64,000 bases of DNA from Pachyseris speciosa (lineage: Eukaryota > Cnidaria > Anthozoa > Scleractinia > Pachyseridae), in the NCBI GenBank assembly GCA_016490735.1, contig JAEMWC010000270.1:522501-586500 (forward strand). The letters run 5' to 3'. The position numbers were made by a program, and so were the translations under genes. Positions 11,922 to 22,691 of the stretch are shown piece by piece. Within the stretch, counting starts at the first letter, position 1, and each line of letters starts with the position of its first letter. The notes below the pieces were generated by a model that worked only from the letters and a program-made list of their open reading frames with translations, was not told the origin of the DNA and searched no databases.

Positions 11922-12077
11922 TGGAACCTCAATTTAACGAAGTGCTAAGGGATTAGGGAGATTGGTTTCGTTATATCGAGGTCTTTTACCGCACACTCAA
12001 AAAGGTCGGGCTGAAGAATAGCGTTCGTTATATCGAGGACTTCGTTGGATAGTTAACAAATCGAGGTTCCACTGTAT
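11922..12077. mobile_element. Tigger/pogo-like MITE
   Basis: The ends GTGGAACCTCAATTTAACG and its counterpart CGAGGTTCCACTGTA are inverted, and the body repeats TTCGTTATATCGAGG twice. The CAGTGGAACCTC-type ends followed by TA are typical of pogo/Tigger relatives of Tc1/mariner. A half-site with the same end sequence lies at 45208. Confidence 0.65.
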
Positions 12078-12329
12078 TCTTAAAAGAATTGCTGGATTGT
12101 TGCTCTCGTACCATTTCAATTTTTTAATAAGAATTATCTCCGAATTCAGCGAAAAGATAGGAAGAAAAATAAATATTGCACCTAAAGTTCCGTATCAATC
12201 GATTGGAGTGAACTTCAGCACTTCAACAAAAGTTCAAATGATTTTGGATCAGAAAGCAAAGAAATTGTGTTAGGTTTGCCTATGTAAATGTTTAGGAAAT
12301 TATTGAGCGAGTAAAGACGTTATTTTTAT

Positions 12330-13053
12330 TTCAACCAATCCCGCTAAAAGCACTTACCCTCATAATAACCCAGTCAAAACAATCATTCTTAATAACTTTA
12401 AGATACTGCAAAATGATCCAGAAACTGCTAGAATCTTTTCGCAACCACCGATTTCATTCAAACGCGATGTAGGTAACTTTCTAGTTAGAAGCGCATTCAA
12501 AACAATTAACGCGCTCGCGATGCAAAAACTTTCCCTTTCATTCAAAACACTGACAAAATATCGCGCCCTAAGCGATCTGTTAAGATCACGGATCTTTTCA
12601 CGTGTACCTCCGCAAACGTTATCTATAGCGATATTTCTTGTTCACAAACATTGACGTCACATTTCTTTTCATATTCAAATTTGCCAACCATGGACCAAAA
12701 GAAGTCCTTGTTTCAACAGTCAATTAGGTTCTGGTTGGCATATTAATGACAATGGGTGACGTCACGAGAAACATCGCTATTGTATAACCTGGCGTTATGC
12801 AAAAAGGTATACATCGGCGAAACAGGAAGACGACTAGGTGACCGATTCCTAGAATATCTTCGTGATGTTGACAAAGATTACAAAGATGTATCCAAACCAG
12901 TCGCTCGGCATTTTAATCTCCCTAGCCTAGTCGATCTCCGGCCTTTCCCTACATCAAGGTACCACGGAAAGCCGTAAAAATCTCGAGCAAAAATTGATCT
13001 TTGAAATCGGCACTCTTAATCCCCACGGTATGAACGAGCGCTTTTCATTCAAT
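12330..13053 (+). pseudogene. Penelope-like element ORF, C-terminal part with GIY-YIG domain
   Basis: The + strand encodes the linker downstream of a Penelope RT (LQNDPETARIFSQPP, GNFLVRSAFKT), then KRSVKITDRFTC-type sequence up to 12623. A MITE interrupts it at 12624-12782. Coding resumes with CKKVYIGETGRRLGDRF and SKPVARHFNLP of the GIY-YIG endonuclease. A frameshift at about 12945 leads to ESRKNLEQKLIFEIGTLN and GMNERFSFN, ending at TAA 13051-13053. The RT domain itself is absent, so the copy is 5'-truncated and dead. In the family this domain nicks the target for retrotransposition. Confidence 0.85.
12624..12782. mobile_element. MITE inserted in the Penelope-like ORF
   Basis: The inverted ends ATAGCGATATTTCTTGT and (reverse complement of right end) ATAGCGATGTTTCTCGTGAC enclose about 155 bp with further inner matches (GCCAACCA). 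Removing it joins the ORF at a TAT/TA duplicated target, consistent with a TA-type target site. Confidence 0.7.
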
Positions 13054-13111
13054 TAATTTATTCCTGTTTCTCACGTTATTGTTACCACCAATAGCGTAGC
13101 CACAATTCCTC

Positions 13112-13152
13112 GATTCGCTCCGACGAAGGGCTAACGTTCGAAACGTCAGCTA
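13112..13152 (+). ncRNA. possible degenerate hammerhead ribozyme motif of the Penelope-like element
   Basis: About 60 nt downstream of the ORF stop lies CCGACGA, then a short helix GGGC-UAAC-GUUC, then GAAAC and GUC. This order is that of a type I hammerhead: core CUGANGA (here with C for U4), stem II with a tetraloop, GAAA, a minimal stem III and a GUC cleavage site. Penelope-like elements are known to carry hammerheads in their terminal repeats. The core substitution and tiny stem III make activity doubtful. Confidence 0.5.
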
Positions 13153-13261
13153 ATCGAATCCCTGTACGATGGTCAAACCAAATTTTTGGGAATTATAACG
13201 GTTTGCAATGGAAATCGAAAGCCATAAAATCTATACCATAATGTGTATAATTGTGTAAATA

Positions 13262-13470
13262 ACAAAATATTCCAATATGATTGGTTTCTAACATCTCTTA
13301 TTTGTAGCTTAATTGGCTGTTTCAGGTCCAAACTGCCCGATTTGGACCTGTCCGATTACAAACACTTATAATCGGAAAGGCCAAACCTGACAATTAATTA
13401 ATAAATATCCAATAAAAGTTAAGCACTTCATGCCACTAGCCAATAAACTTTAACTACCTAGCCAAATCAA
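13262..13470. repeat. dispersed repeat, inverted relative of 51770-51950
   Basis: The block contains TAGCTTAATTGGCTGTTTCA, a local inverted pair around TTTGGACCTG, and then CTTCATGCCACTAGCCAATA. The same elements appear in reverse complement at 51770-51950 inside a lectin-gene intron. It is probably a MITE of an unassigned family. Confidence 0.6.
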
Positions 13471-13690
13471 GGAAAATTTCTTAAGTGACTGCAGGTGCGT
13501 GGACGAAATTAACTGGTCCAATGACTTTATTCGGAAATGGTTTCCTCTGAGTTTTGCAAACCTTTCATTTTGACAACCTTTCGTCAACCTTTGACTTAGA
13601 AAGCCTCGGAATGAAAGAAAACTATACAGTTGTTGAAGTTCAAAATATGATTAATCATGAATTCCTGAGTTCAGTTCTCGCATTAGTTAT

Positions 13691-13846
13691 TAGCCTGCGA
13701 AGCAAGCGTTTCCGTGTGGTTTTTGTGCACTAAAAATGCCGATTTCTTTCTTTTGTTCTTGCCCCATTTCGCGTGCACTAAAAAATTCGGAAATCGGCTT
13801 TTTTTAGCACTCAAAAACCACACGGAAACGTTTGCTTCGCAGGCTA
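13691..13846. mobile_element. Mutator-like MITE with 9-bp target duplication
   Basis: The ends TAGCCTGCGAAGCAAGCGTT and (reverse complement) TAGCCTGCGAAGCAAACGTT continue into CCGTGTGGTTTTTG. ATTAGTTAT occurs directly on both sides (13682-13690 and 13847-13855). A perfect 9-bp duplication is the Mutator-superfamily signature. A larger relative lies at 47180-48351. Confidence 0.85.
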
Positions 13847-14117
13847 ATTAGTTATTGACACAATTAATTGGTAACAGGACTTAGTTTCGTGCAATTCAGG
13901 GGTAATCGTGCTCGTAATTTCAAATCAGCCTCGCGCTATGCCCTTGGCCAATTTGAAATCACTTGCCCGATTACTCCCACTCAGTCCTATTACCATTACT
14001 TAATGTTAACTTCCTCCATCCCAAACTGGCTACATAACTGCTTGAAGGAACAATGTTACGATGCGGCACAATTTGTTTCTAAACTTTCCCAAGCGTCTTC
14101 TTTCATATATGATCTCA

Positions 14118-14246
14118 GGGGACGGTTGCTGAAAGGTGTAATAACTCTATTCCAGGGATAAATCTGCCTTATTCCAGGAATACCTGTTGGAATAAGGCAG
14201 GTTTATCCCTGGAATAGAGTTATTACACCCTTCAGGAACCGGCCCC
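14118..14246. mobile_element. hairpin MITE, GGGGCCGGTTCC family (copy 1)
   Basis: A nearly perfect palindrome: GGTGTAATAACTCTATTCCA and its reverse complement flank a small loop, bounded by GGGGACGGTTGCTGAAA and TTCAGGAACCGGCCCC. Copies 2 and 3 lie at 38874-39002 and 39106-39227. Confidence 0.85.
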
Positions 14247-14855
14247 AGATGTCTACTTACTGACCTTCATGCTGTCGCTGTTAAGACCATATTGCTCGTT
14301 TGCGTTTCGGTAACTAGCAACTCAGTAGTACTGCCAGCGGAAGGATATTCGTGCATTCAAGAAATCATCCAAACCTTACATTATCAACATGCTGGAGATA
14401 CTGAAATAATTCATGGCCGCAGTTTCTGCGGCAGAGTTTAGCTGGAGAAGATATTACAGAACGATCTAGCTAGGACACCGTGACTGGCAAAAAGGAGAGA
14501 TTGTGACGATTTCAATGAAAGGTGACCTAGCAGAGTATAGCAATTGTTATCAGTATTATTCGCCATCAAGGCAAAGAGCTCATAAAGGAAATGATCAGGC
14601 TGGTTTTGATTGCCGTAGTATCTTCTTAAAGAGCAAGCCGAAATATGTAACAGATTGAGGAAAGGAAATGTTCATCATATAAATTAGGAACTGAACATGT
14701 TATGTGTGGAATGCAATTCTATTTTTTACCTAAGAAATAATCGTCGCGTAGAATTCCCTATCCAGTGCGGTCAAAAAAAAATTTCCCGTCGGGGTGGGGG
14801 TCAGTTTTTTGCCGTTTTTAACCCATCCTCGGAGACCCAGGGGCAGAGAGTCGGG

Positions 14856-15480
14856 TTGGGACGAAGATTCAGGACGAGCGAAAGTTTACAAGACGGACGG
14901 GAGAGCCCCTGGGAACATTTCTTTATCGGACTTGTTCCAGAAGCTATTGAAATCCAGCTTCGTGATTGGGCGGAAATTTTCTGGCAAGGAATTTTTTTCT
15001 GCCCAATCGGCGATCAGCTTATATATCGCACTCCTTTCGTGACTCCTTACACCAACAAGTAAGCGGTCAATCTGCTGTCGACCATATTTTTAGTGGTTCC
15101 ACTTGTCTCGTTCGTTCGACAAATTTATCCTACGAGGAACATTTTGGTGGCAAGGGACCCACAAACAACAAGCGACAATCACTTGCAAGGAACTAGAAAA
15201 ATCAAAATGAAGATCGACCGCAGGCATAGTAAACTTCACGCGAAGAACAGCGTGTAACTCGGTCTCTTTCCGTGGTTAGGTTTTGGCTTTTTTCTCTGGT
15301 TTACTTACGGGCAGTGGGCCGCTCCTGAAACACTTCGGGGCGATGAAATTTCTGTTGCACGGGCCGGACAAGTTTGCCGATCGGACGAGAAGTACACAGC
15401 TCGGCGTTTTAAGTTATCGAACCTTGCAATCGACCGTCTCAGCTCAATTTCGAGAGAGACCACAAAAAGGCCTTAGAGAA
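14856..15480 (+). repeat. arm A, left copy
   Basis: It is inverted against 17865-18545. Shared landmarks are GAGAGCCCCTGGGAACATTT, TTCTGCCCAATCGGCGATCA and GGCAGTGGGCCGCTCCTGAA. Open frames across it (IGLVPEAIEIQ, FFCPIGDQLIYRTPFVT) recur in the other arm because the DNA is repeated. They lack start context or domain similarity and are not called as genes. Confidence 0.85.
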
Positions 15481-17528
15481 AGTGTACAGTTACACTGTGA
15501 TACATTGCAATGTTTTGGTTTTCATATATTTGACTGGTATCTGTTGGCCAATATGCTTTTCTTCCCAAGGTGTGCATAAAAATATTGCAGATTGCCTTGC
15601 AGTTGTGATAATTGCTAATTGTGTGCACATGCAAGATGCATGGTTTTTGCACAAGCTTTCCATGAACTCTTTTACCACAGTGGTGCTGAGCTCAGTTAAA
15701 AATTAGTTTTTAAAAGTTTTAAAAACATGATTTAGAGTGGGCCTTGCTGGAAACATTTACATTATGTTGACTGTGCTGCAACTCTTAGGTAGCAAAGTTT
15801 CGGATACAGTTGTTTACAAGTTGATGCAGGATGTTTAGTGTCTTGTATGTACTCATGTTTTTTATAAACGCTCAAGTGTATCCATAATATAACAATTATT
15901 AAATTCCATTTTTGCATGATATGGTTGTAGTTGCTGTGATTGCTAAGCCAGTGGTACACCAGGAAAAGACATGATTTCTCCTGTGAGACCACATCAATTT
16001 TGGAATGGGTTCTTCCTATCACCGCCCTCTTCCTTGACAATTTTTAAAACATGAGAGAGTGCTTCCAGTTAATTAAGGAACCATGTTTTCAGTTCCTCAC
16101 ATAGTGTAATTGTGTCTTGTGCCGAAAGACCCTTGATAACCACCTACTGACAAATCATTCTCAACTATGCAGTTCACTGAGCCAAACAGGCTGATACAAT
16201 GGTATGGCTAAGAATAGTTAAATTATTTTCAGGTAAGTTTTAAACTAAAGAACACTACACACAAACCATACCCATAACCTGAATACAGTTACAAAATATG
16301 TTAACATGGTCACTCAGTAAGATATCCCCTTTAGATAAAGTGGAAACAAAAAACTAAAACAAAAAAAAACAATAAAATAACAAAATAAAACTAGAAGGGA
16401 TTGTTATTTCATTTAGTTTTTGTTTGTTTAGAAGTTTTCTTGATAGTGAGATGTAACTTTAAATTCAAGTTTTCAATGCAATCTGTTGGATATTGTAGTG
16501 ATTATTTGTCACAAACCTTATGGCCTCAGAGTTTTTATTAGGTTTTAGAGTAGCTGACTGGAATCTAACAGAAGGTGGCTTGTTGATGAGAAATTAAACA
16601 GCCTTCAAAAAACGTTGGAAACTATTCATTGAAAAGCAGGTGGCTCAAATTTTAAAGAAGCCACTTTTTAGCCAGCTGCCAGCACTTCAGGAGAAGTCTA
16701 CCTTGTACTAAATGATATTTCCAATGAGTATACCCAAGATGAAATTACACCCTCAGTTTCAGAGGGGGGTACAAAAAAATTTAAAATTGTTCTTAAAATT
16801 TAATTGTCCATCTGTTATCTGTTGGTCTTTCACTTTGCTTTTCTACAGCGGCCAAAAGGGTCAATCACAAATCAAAACAAAAATCAGTTTCCCTTCACAT
16901 GAAACAGTTTCTCAAAACACAAACAATTTCCTAAAACACAAGTCAGTTTACCATCATCATTCACTGAAACACCTGTAATAGGCTAATCACAGCAAGTGCA
17001 CTGCACAAGATATTCAACAATACCATATCACACTGCCTAATTCTTTGGAGCTATGAAAGCCCTGTAATGCTACAAAAGGTATCAGGTCAATACCATACCC
17101 CAATTACCATGCAAAACATCTGCCACTAATCTGCTAAGGTCTCAAAAATTATGCTAACTCTACCAATAGTAAGGAAAATATTAAGTGTCTATAGGCTCAT
17201 GAGAGTGATGATGTTTGTAAAAATCTGTTTTCATCTTAACATAATACATGCCATTTTCCATTCCTTTCCCCCCAAAACACTGGAGTAGTTTCTATTCGAG
17301 TCTTACTCTATAACCAAGGTAATCACCTATTTCAAAAGCATAATCTGATCTCACATCAACGTCAAAACGGCATCTGTATGCAAGAGAATGTCAGAGTATT
17401 GGGAAACTGATTTTGATTTGATAAATTGGTTTGTGATTTCGGCCTCCGTACTTTTCCACACAAAAGCAGCCTTCAAGCCCAATGACCTTAACCACTTAAC
17501 CTGGTCTTTCATGATTGCCATAAATTAT
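15481..17528. other. loop of module A, no gene recognised
   Basis: AT-rich sequence with an A-rich tract near 16340-16390. The longest frame, 15762-16040 on minus (92 codons), has no recognised domain. No transposase motif is seen on either strand. Confidence 0.55.
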
Positions 17529-17790
17529 GGCAATTCCATTTTTTATACGCACCCTCCCCCCCCCCTATTGAAGGGTTTTCTACGAATTTACCCCCTTAGA
17601 AAAAAAAAAAGATCAAAGTGCCGACACAATTACCCCCTCGGAAAAACGACCATTTTGTTTAAACATCAAAGAAGCCGACTGGCTTACCCCGTCGGAAATT
17701 ACCCCTACCTGCCCTCCTTTCCCCCAAGAATTCCTGCACCTTCAATAGGGGGGGGGGGGGGGGGGGGTGCGTATAAAAAATGGAATGGCC
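17529..17790. mobile_element. MITE with C-run/G-run inner ends
   Basis: GGCAATTCCATTTTTTATAC followed by GCACCC and a C-run is answered by a G-run, then GGGTGCGTATAAAAAATGG and AATGGCC. Between them lies a CCTTCAATAG/CTATTGAAGG pair. It is nested in the loop of module A next to its right arm. Confidence 0.75.
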
Positions 17791-17864
17791 CATTTATATT
17801 AGCGGATGGAGAGACAACCACGACTACAGGTAAATTATTTTAAACTGGATTTTCTTAGGCCATT

Positions 17865-18545
17865 TCAAGGTCTCTCGAAACTGAGCTGAGATCATCTGAG
17901 ACGCGACTTCGAGTAGATTGTAAGCAGTGGAAGGTTCGATTTCGTGAGCAAAACAAAATTCAACGGCTGCGTTTCATTCGCGCGATCGGTAAACTTGCCT
18001 GGCCTGTGCAACAGAAATTCCATCGCCCCGAAAAGTTTCAGGAGCGGCCCACTGCCTGTGAGTACACCAGAGAAAAACAAAAGTTCATACCAAACAACAA
18101 CAATTGGGGCCGAGTTGTCAACAATCTGCGACAACTCTTCGCGTGAAGTTTACGATACCTGCGATCGGTCTTCATCTTGATTTTTCTAGTTCCTTACAAG
18201 TGATTTTTGCTTGAGTAGAAGTTGAATTTGTCGATATCTGGATTTTGTGGGCCCCTTTCCATCATAACTTTTCTCGAAGTGTCGATACAGCGATCGAAAC
18301 TATGGCTGACAGCAGATTGGACGTTTGACCCTCGGTATAAGAAGTCACGAAAGGAGTGCGATATATAAGCTGATCGCCGATTGGGCAGAAAAAAATTCCT
18401 TGCCAGAAAATTTCCGCCCAATCAGGACACTGGATTTCAATAGCTTCTGGAACTAGTCCGATAAAGAAATGTTCCCAGGGGCTCTCCCGACTGTCTTGTA
18501 AACTTTCGCTCGTCCCGAATCTTTGTCCCGTTCCGACTAACCCGA
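17865..18545 (-). repeat. arm A, right copy
   Basis: Reverse complement of 14856-15480 with many substitutions. It ends at TCCGACTAACCCGAT where arm B begins, without the terminal CATCCTCGGAGACC block found at the outer left end. Confidence 0.85.
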
Positions 18546-18547
18546 TT

Positions 18548-19198
18548 ATGGAAAGCCAAATGGTGCAAAATTCAAGAAGCAAAATTGGCGTCACATTCAA
18601 CAAATTTCCTATCAAGGTCAAGACGGATTTCGATCAAGCTCAACAAAATCAAGTCAAGCTCAACGATTTTCTCACAGTCAACAAATTTCCTATCAAGGTC
18701 AAGACGGATTTCGATCAAGCTCAACAAAATCAAGTCAAGCTCAACGATTTTCTCTCAAGGTCAAGACATCTTTTAAACAAGCTCAACAAAATAAAGTTAT
18801 CACATTCAACAAATTTCCTATCAAGCTCAAGACGGATTTCGATCAAGCTCAACAAAATCAAGTCAAGCTCAACGATTTTCTCTCAAGGTCAAGACATCTT
18901 TTAAACAAGCTCAACAAAATAAAGCTATCACATTCAACAAATTTCCTTTCAAGGCCAAGAGATATTCGAGTCAAGCTCAAGAAATAAATTGAGTTACTTT
19001 CAACGAAAAAATTATCGCAGTTTCAAGCTGCGTTCGATATCGACCAACAACTTGGCCTTTCAAGGTCAAGCCGCGATTGCCGTCACGCTCAACGTAACCA
19101 AATTCTTGCATCAACAACCGAAACACATTGTCAACAACTACCCCAAACACTGTCAACAAATAAAATATTGAATCCGGAATCCGGAATCTGGAATCCGG
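18548..19198 (+). repeat. arm B, left copy, with subterminal tandem units
   Basis: It begins TATGGAAAGCCAAATGGTGC and contains four units that start TCAACAAATTTCCT (about 18598, 18678, 18806, 18935), each rich in TCAAGCTCAA or TCAAGGTCAA. It ends in repeated AATCCGGAATCCGG. It is inverted against 21478-22046, which has three units. Arrays like this are often transposase-binding sites in fold-back elements; that role is an inference. Confidence 0.85.
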
Positions 19199-19590
19199 AA
19201 TGTGAACTAGATGTCTGGTAGAAAATGTCGAGAAAAAAATCGCTTGAGTGACAAGAAGGTCAACAAATCTATGATTGTAGCCCTTGAAAAATTACAAGGG
19301 CAGTGAAATTTCAAAACTGATTCAGCCTTAACTTTGCAGCAATTAACAATTAAGCCCATGGAATACTTTTATACTATTAATGTATTGTGCATTTCGAACA
19401 TTCCAAAATCAAATCGTTTTAAAAGCGCCTTCTCTGATTTAAGTTGCCGGGAACTTTTCGAGCAGTCTTGATATTGGTACATGCTTGGTATCTTCAATCT
19501 TCAAATCGCAATGCCGACGAAGGTTAATCTGGAAGTGCATGAATGTAAAATAAAGGTGGATTTCCACTGTCGCGTAATTTTTACGGCCGC

Positions 19591-19769
19591 ACGGACGTAA
19601 ACTTGAACTGGCTTTACGTGCGTAAATAAAATTGAAACGATGAGTGAAAGGACGCGCGTAAACGTAAAAGTTGAACGAGGTTCAACTTTTACGTTTACGC
19701 GTGATCTTTCGCACATCGTCTCAGTCTATTTTATTTACGCACGTAAAGCCAGTTCAAGTTTACGTCCGT
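19591..19769. mobile_element. palindromic MITE
   Basis: The ends ACGGACGTAAACTTGAACTG and their reverse complement meet at a 3-nt centre (GAG at 19677-19679) flanked by GTAAACGTAAAAGTTGAAC and its complement. The arms are about 85 bp with some mismatches. The surrounding direct duplication suggests it landed in duplicated sequence. Confidence 0.75.
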
Positions 19770-21296
19770 CAAGTTTACGTCTTTGCAGCAATCAAGCCCA
19801 TGAAGTTTATTCTAGGACAGCATTTTAATACTTTGGTTTTGCTTTTAATAAACCGCCTGATTCCTTTAAAGCACACAGCTTTCAATCACACCACAACGAT
19901 ACTAATTAATGTTCTGTGCATTTTGAACATTTTAAATTCAAATCATTTCAATTAAAAGCACGTTCTCTTAATTTTTGTCGATGAAAAAGTGTGAGGCCTG
20001 TCCACAAGTTGACGGTAACTTTTTGAACTTTCGATTTTCGATCAACCTTTTTTTATTTCGAGCAACTTTTTTTCCGTTGTCAACGTTTTATTAGTGATTT
20101 CAGCTAGATCTTTATAAAACAAGAGCTATTTTTGCTTATTATTTTAAACGCTTCGTGACCAAAAAGCAGAGAAAAATCACTTTGCATATCTTGTGGTCAT
20201 TGTCTGTTGCTCCATGCTGGAATGTTTGGGAACTGTATCGGCGCGTACATTTCAGGTTGTCGATTGGCCGTCGATAAAACGAGGAACATGGGACATTCCG
20301 GAACATCCCGGTACATTCCGGAACATCTCCAAAAGGCTAAAAAAGATCACTTTAAAAAAACTTTAAATATACAGAAAAAAGAAACTAACAGGAAATAAAT
20401 ATAATCCGAGAGATTAATTGGAGAAAAAAAGAAGACAAAAAATAAAGACGTTTATAAATGCCCCACCTGGAAATGATAGCTATGGGGGCTGGGTGAGGAT
20501 TGTTTTAGCGCTTTCGTTTGCTTACAACATTGTCACCCTCATACAGTTGTACCGTCTTCTGCCATTGCTCTTTTTTTTTTTTTTTTTTTTTCGAAAAAAT
20601 TTAAGTCAGTATGGTGCCCAACATACCTTGAAACTTTTATATAGCAACCTTGAGCACGCTGCTCTCCACTTCTGATTGGTTAAGGATATCAACAACAACT
20701 GAGGACTCGGTCAGGCCTACTTTTACAGTAGACGATAAACGTCGTTAATCTGCTCCAAGAAAAATTTTCTTCCCAATAGCAATGCTTCTCACTCCGTTTT
20801 TGCAGCGAGGGCTGCACTGTATGGGCCTGTTTGTTTCTTAAGGTTAAACATGTACGAGGCTAGTGTAAAATCTCGCGGGTCAGCTCTTTAAGTTGCATTT
20901 AATGATCCTGCATACGGTCTTTCTTAATAGTTATCCCTATATCCCTCCACATCGACTCAACTGGAAAGAACAAACCAAGTCCCAGACTAAGACTTCACTC
21001 CTGTCACCTACCTCTTCCTGTAAGACATCTATCGTCTTCTTCGGTTCTTTTAACCCTCAATCCGGATTCCGGATTCCTGATTTTAGGTAAACCCGAAAAA
21101 AATAAACAAACATGTTACTTTTATTTACATTTATTATCACATAGCCAGACAACTTTCCTAATAACTGAACTACATATTGAATACACGATGGTGCTAGTCA
21201 CAGCGGGACGCAACCATACTGACATAAAACAGGACCATTTTGATGCCAATTTTCCATACCTGTTTAGGGATACAGGCGAAATACAGTGACGGTAGT

Positions 21297-21383
21297 TTCC
21301 TGCTAGCAGAGGCCTCTTTTCCTTGCATTCAGCGTCCCCAGCACGCTGAATACAAGGAAAAGAGGCCTCTGTTAGCAGGGAAT
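21297..21383. mobile_element. 87-bp Mutator-like hairpin MITE
   Basis: The arms CTGCTAGCAGAGGCCTCTTT and GCATTCAGCGT are mirrored with few mismatches around CCCC. GACGGTAGT is repeated on both sides (21288-21296 and 21384-21392), a perfect 9-bp target duplication. Confidence 0.85.
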
Positions 21384-21477
21384 GACGGTAGTAATTGGTT
21401 TGTTCATTTTCAGAAACATTTGGCTTCAAATATTGTCCTCTATCTGAGTTCTTTCTGATCTCCGCACTGCAGTTTCT

Positions 21478-22046
21478 AGAATCCAGATTCCGGATTCCGG
21501 ATTCCATAATTTTATTTGTTGACAGTGTTTGGGGTAGTTGTTGACAATGAGTTTCGGTTGTTGATGCAAGAATTTGGTTACGTTGAGCGTGACGGCAATC
21601 GCGGCTTGACCTTGAAAGGCCAAGTTGTTGGTCGATATCGAACGCAGCTTGAAACTGCGATAATTTTTTCGTTGACAGTAACTCAATTTATTTCTTGAGC
21701 TTGACTCAAATATCTCTTGGCCTTGAAAGGAAATTTGTTGAATGTGATAGCTTTATTTTGTTGAGCTTGTTTAAAAGATGTCTTGACCTTGAGAGAAAAT
21801 CGTTGAGCTTGACTTGATTTTGTTGAGCTTGATCGAAATCCGTCTTGAGCTTGATAGGAAATTTGTTGAATGTGATAACTTTATTTTGTTGAGCTTGTTT
21901 AAAAGATGTCTTGACCTTGAGAGAAAATCGTTGAGCTTGACTTGATTTTGTTGAGCTTGATCGAAATCCGTCTTGACCTTGATAGGAAATTTGTTGAATG
22001 TGACGCCAATTTTGCTTCTTGAATTTTGCACCATTTGGCTTTCCAT
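21478..22046 (-). repeat. arm B, right copy
   Basis: Reverse complement of 18548-19198. It holds three tandem units (GGAAATTTGTTGAATGTGA at about 21728, 21857, 21985) against four in the left arm, so the arms have diverged by unit loss or gain. Confidence 0.85.
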
Positions 22047-22691
22047 ACCCGACTATCTGCCCCTGGGTCTCCGAGGATGTTTTTTCAAAACCGTGACATT
22101 ACTAAATGAAGCATACATGAATCAAAGGACAATACATGGAGTCTTACATGAGATAATGACCTTGAAAAACAAAAAAGATGGCGGCTCGACCTGTGAAAAA
22201 TTGTTTACGTCTTTGCGGACCTCCCCTGACGGGCTCAGGCTAAATGCAAAGGAAAACAAAAAACCAGTTTTTATCATATTCCTTGGATTGAAAGGCTGTG
22301 ATGGCTTTGAAGGTATACGATAGACATCAGCATTTCCAGTGGTACCCTTCGGATTCTCAGCTAACTTTGGCCTTAATCCTTCTATGAAAGTCCTCGAACG
22401 TGCTTCTCCATACTGAAATGGCGAGATTGAGCTTGATTTTTAGCGAAAAAACAGAGCGATCCGATAACCTGGTGTTTATCTAAGGTAAGTCTTGAATATG
22501 ATGTTTCTCGTCACCTCAATTCCGGTGGTACCCATTTAGAAATCGTTACGAACCCAACACAAAAACAGACAAAGATCCACTCGAAGTCGTTAAAATCTTA
22601 CAATTCCGCCATATTTTAAAGATCACCACATGGCTCAAATGCGGCTTTAGCCTATGAAAGCCCCGGATGTGACCGGGAATTCTACGCGACG

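Larger units (their letters stand above)
19199..21477. other. loop of module B, no gene recognised
   Basis: It holds a long palindrome at 19591-19769, flanked by a partial direct duplication (19335-19455 resembles 19783-19985), a poly-T run near 20570-20591, and a small MITE at 21297-21383. The first 85-codon frame at 20418 is crossed by the T-run and looks spurious. No transposase is recognised. Confidence 0.55.
14824..22079. mobile_element. composite element with two consecutive long inverted-repeat modules
   Basis: Outer ends CATCCTCGGAGACCCAGGGG (14824) and its exact reverse complement (to 22079) bound 7256 bp. Inside are two successive fold-back modules: arms A at 14856-15480 and 17865-18545 around a 2.3 kb loop, and arms B at 18548-19198 and 21478-22046 around another 2.3 kb loop. 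The terminal 32 bp exist only at the outer ends, not at the A/B junction (about 18546). The flanks are T-rich (poly-T at 22080-22086). Neither loop encodes a recognisable transposase. Architecture resembles Foldback or long-TIR elements, but the superfamily is unknown. Confidence 0.75.
14742..22691. mobile_element. short TIR transposon split by a 7.26 kb insertion
   Basis: The ends CGTCGCGTAGAATTCCC (14742) and GGGAATTCTACGCGACG (to 22691) are inverted repeats. Outside the inner insertion only 82 bp (14742-14823) and 612 bp (22080-22691) remain, together 694 bp. They match, in opposite orientation, the uninterrupted 702-bp element at 27922-28623, which shows the empty site. No transposase is encoded, so this is a non-autonomous element of unassigned superfamily. 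Confidence 0.85.

Noticed and set aside
14697..15062. 121-codon frame, similar to a minus-strand frame at 18262-18621
   Set aside because: The similarity is explained by inverted arms of a transposable element; no domain, start context or splice signals.
18548..18904. Repetitive protein with DFDQAQQNQVKLNDF units
   Set aside because: The frame follows the subterminal tandem DNA repeats and is mirrored in the opposite arm.
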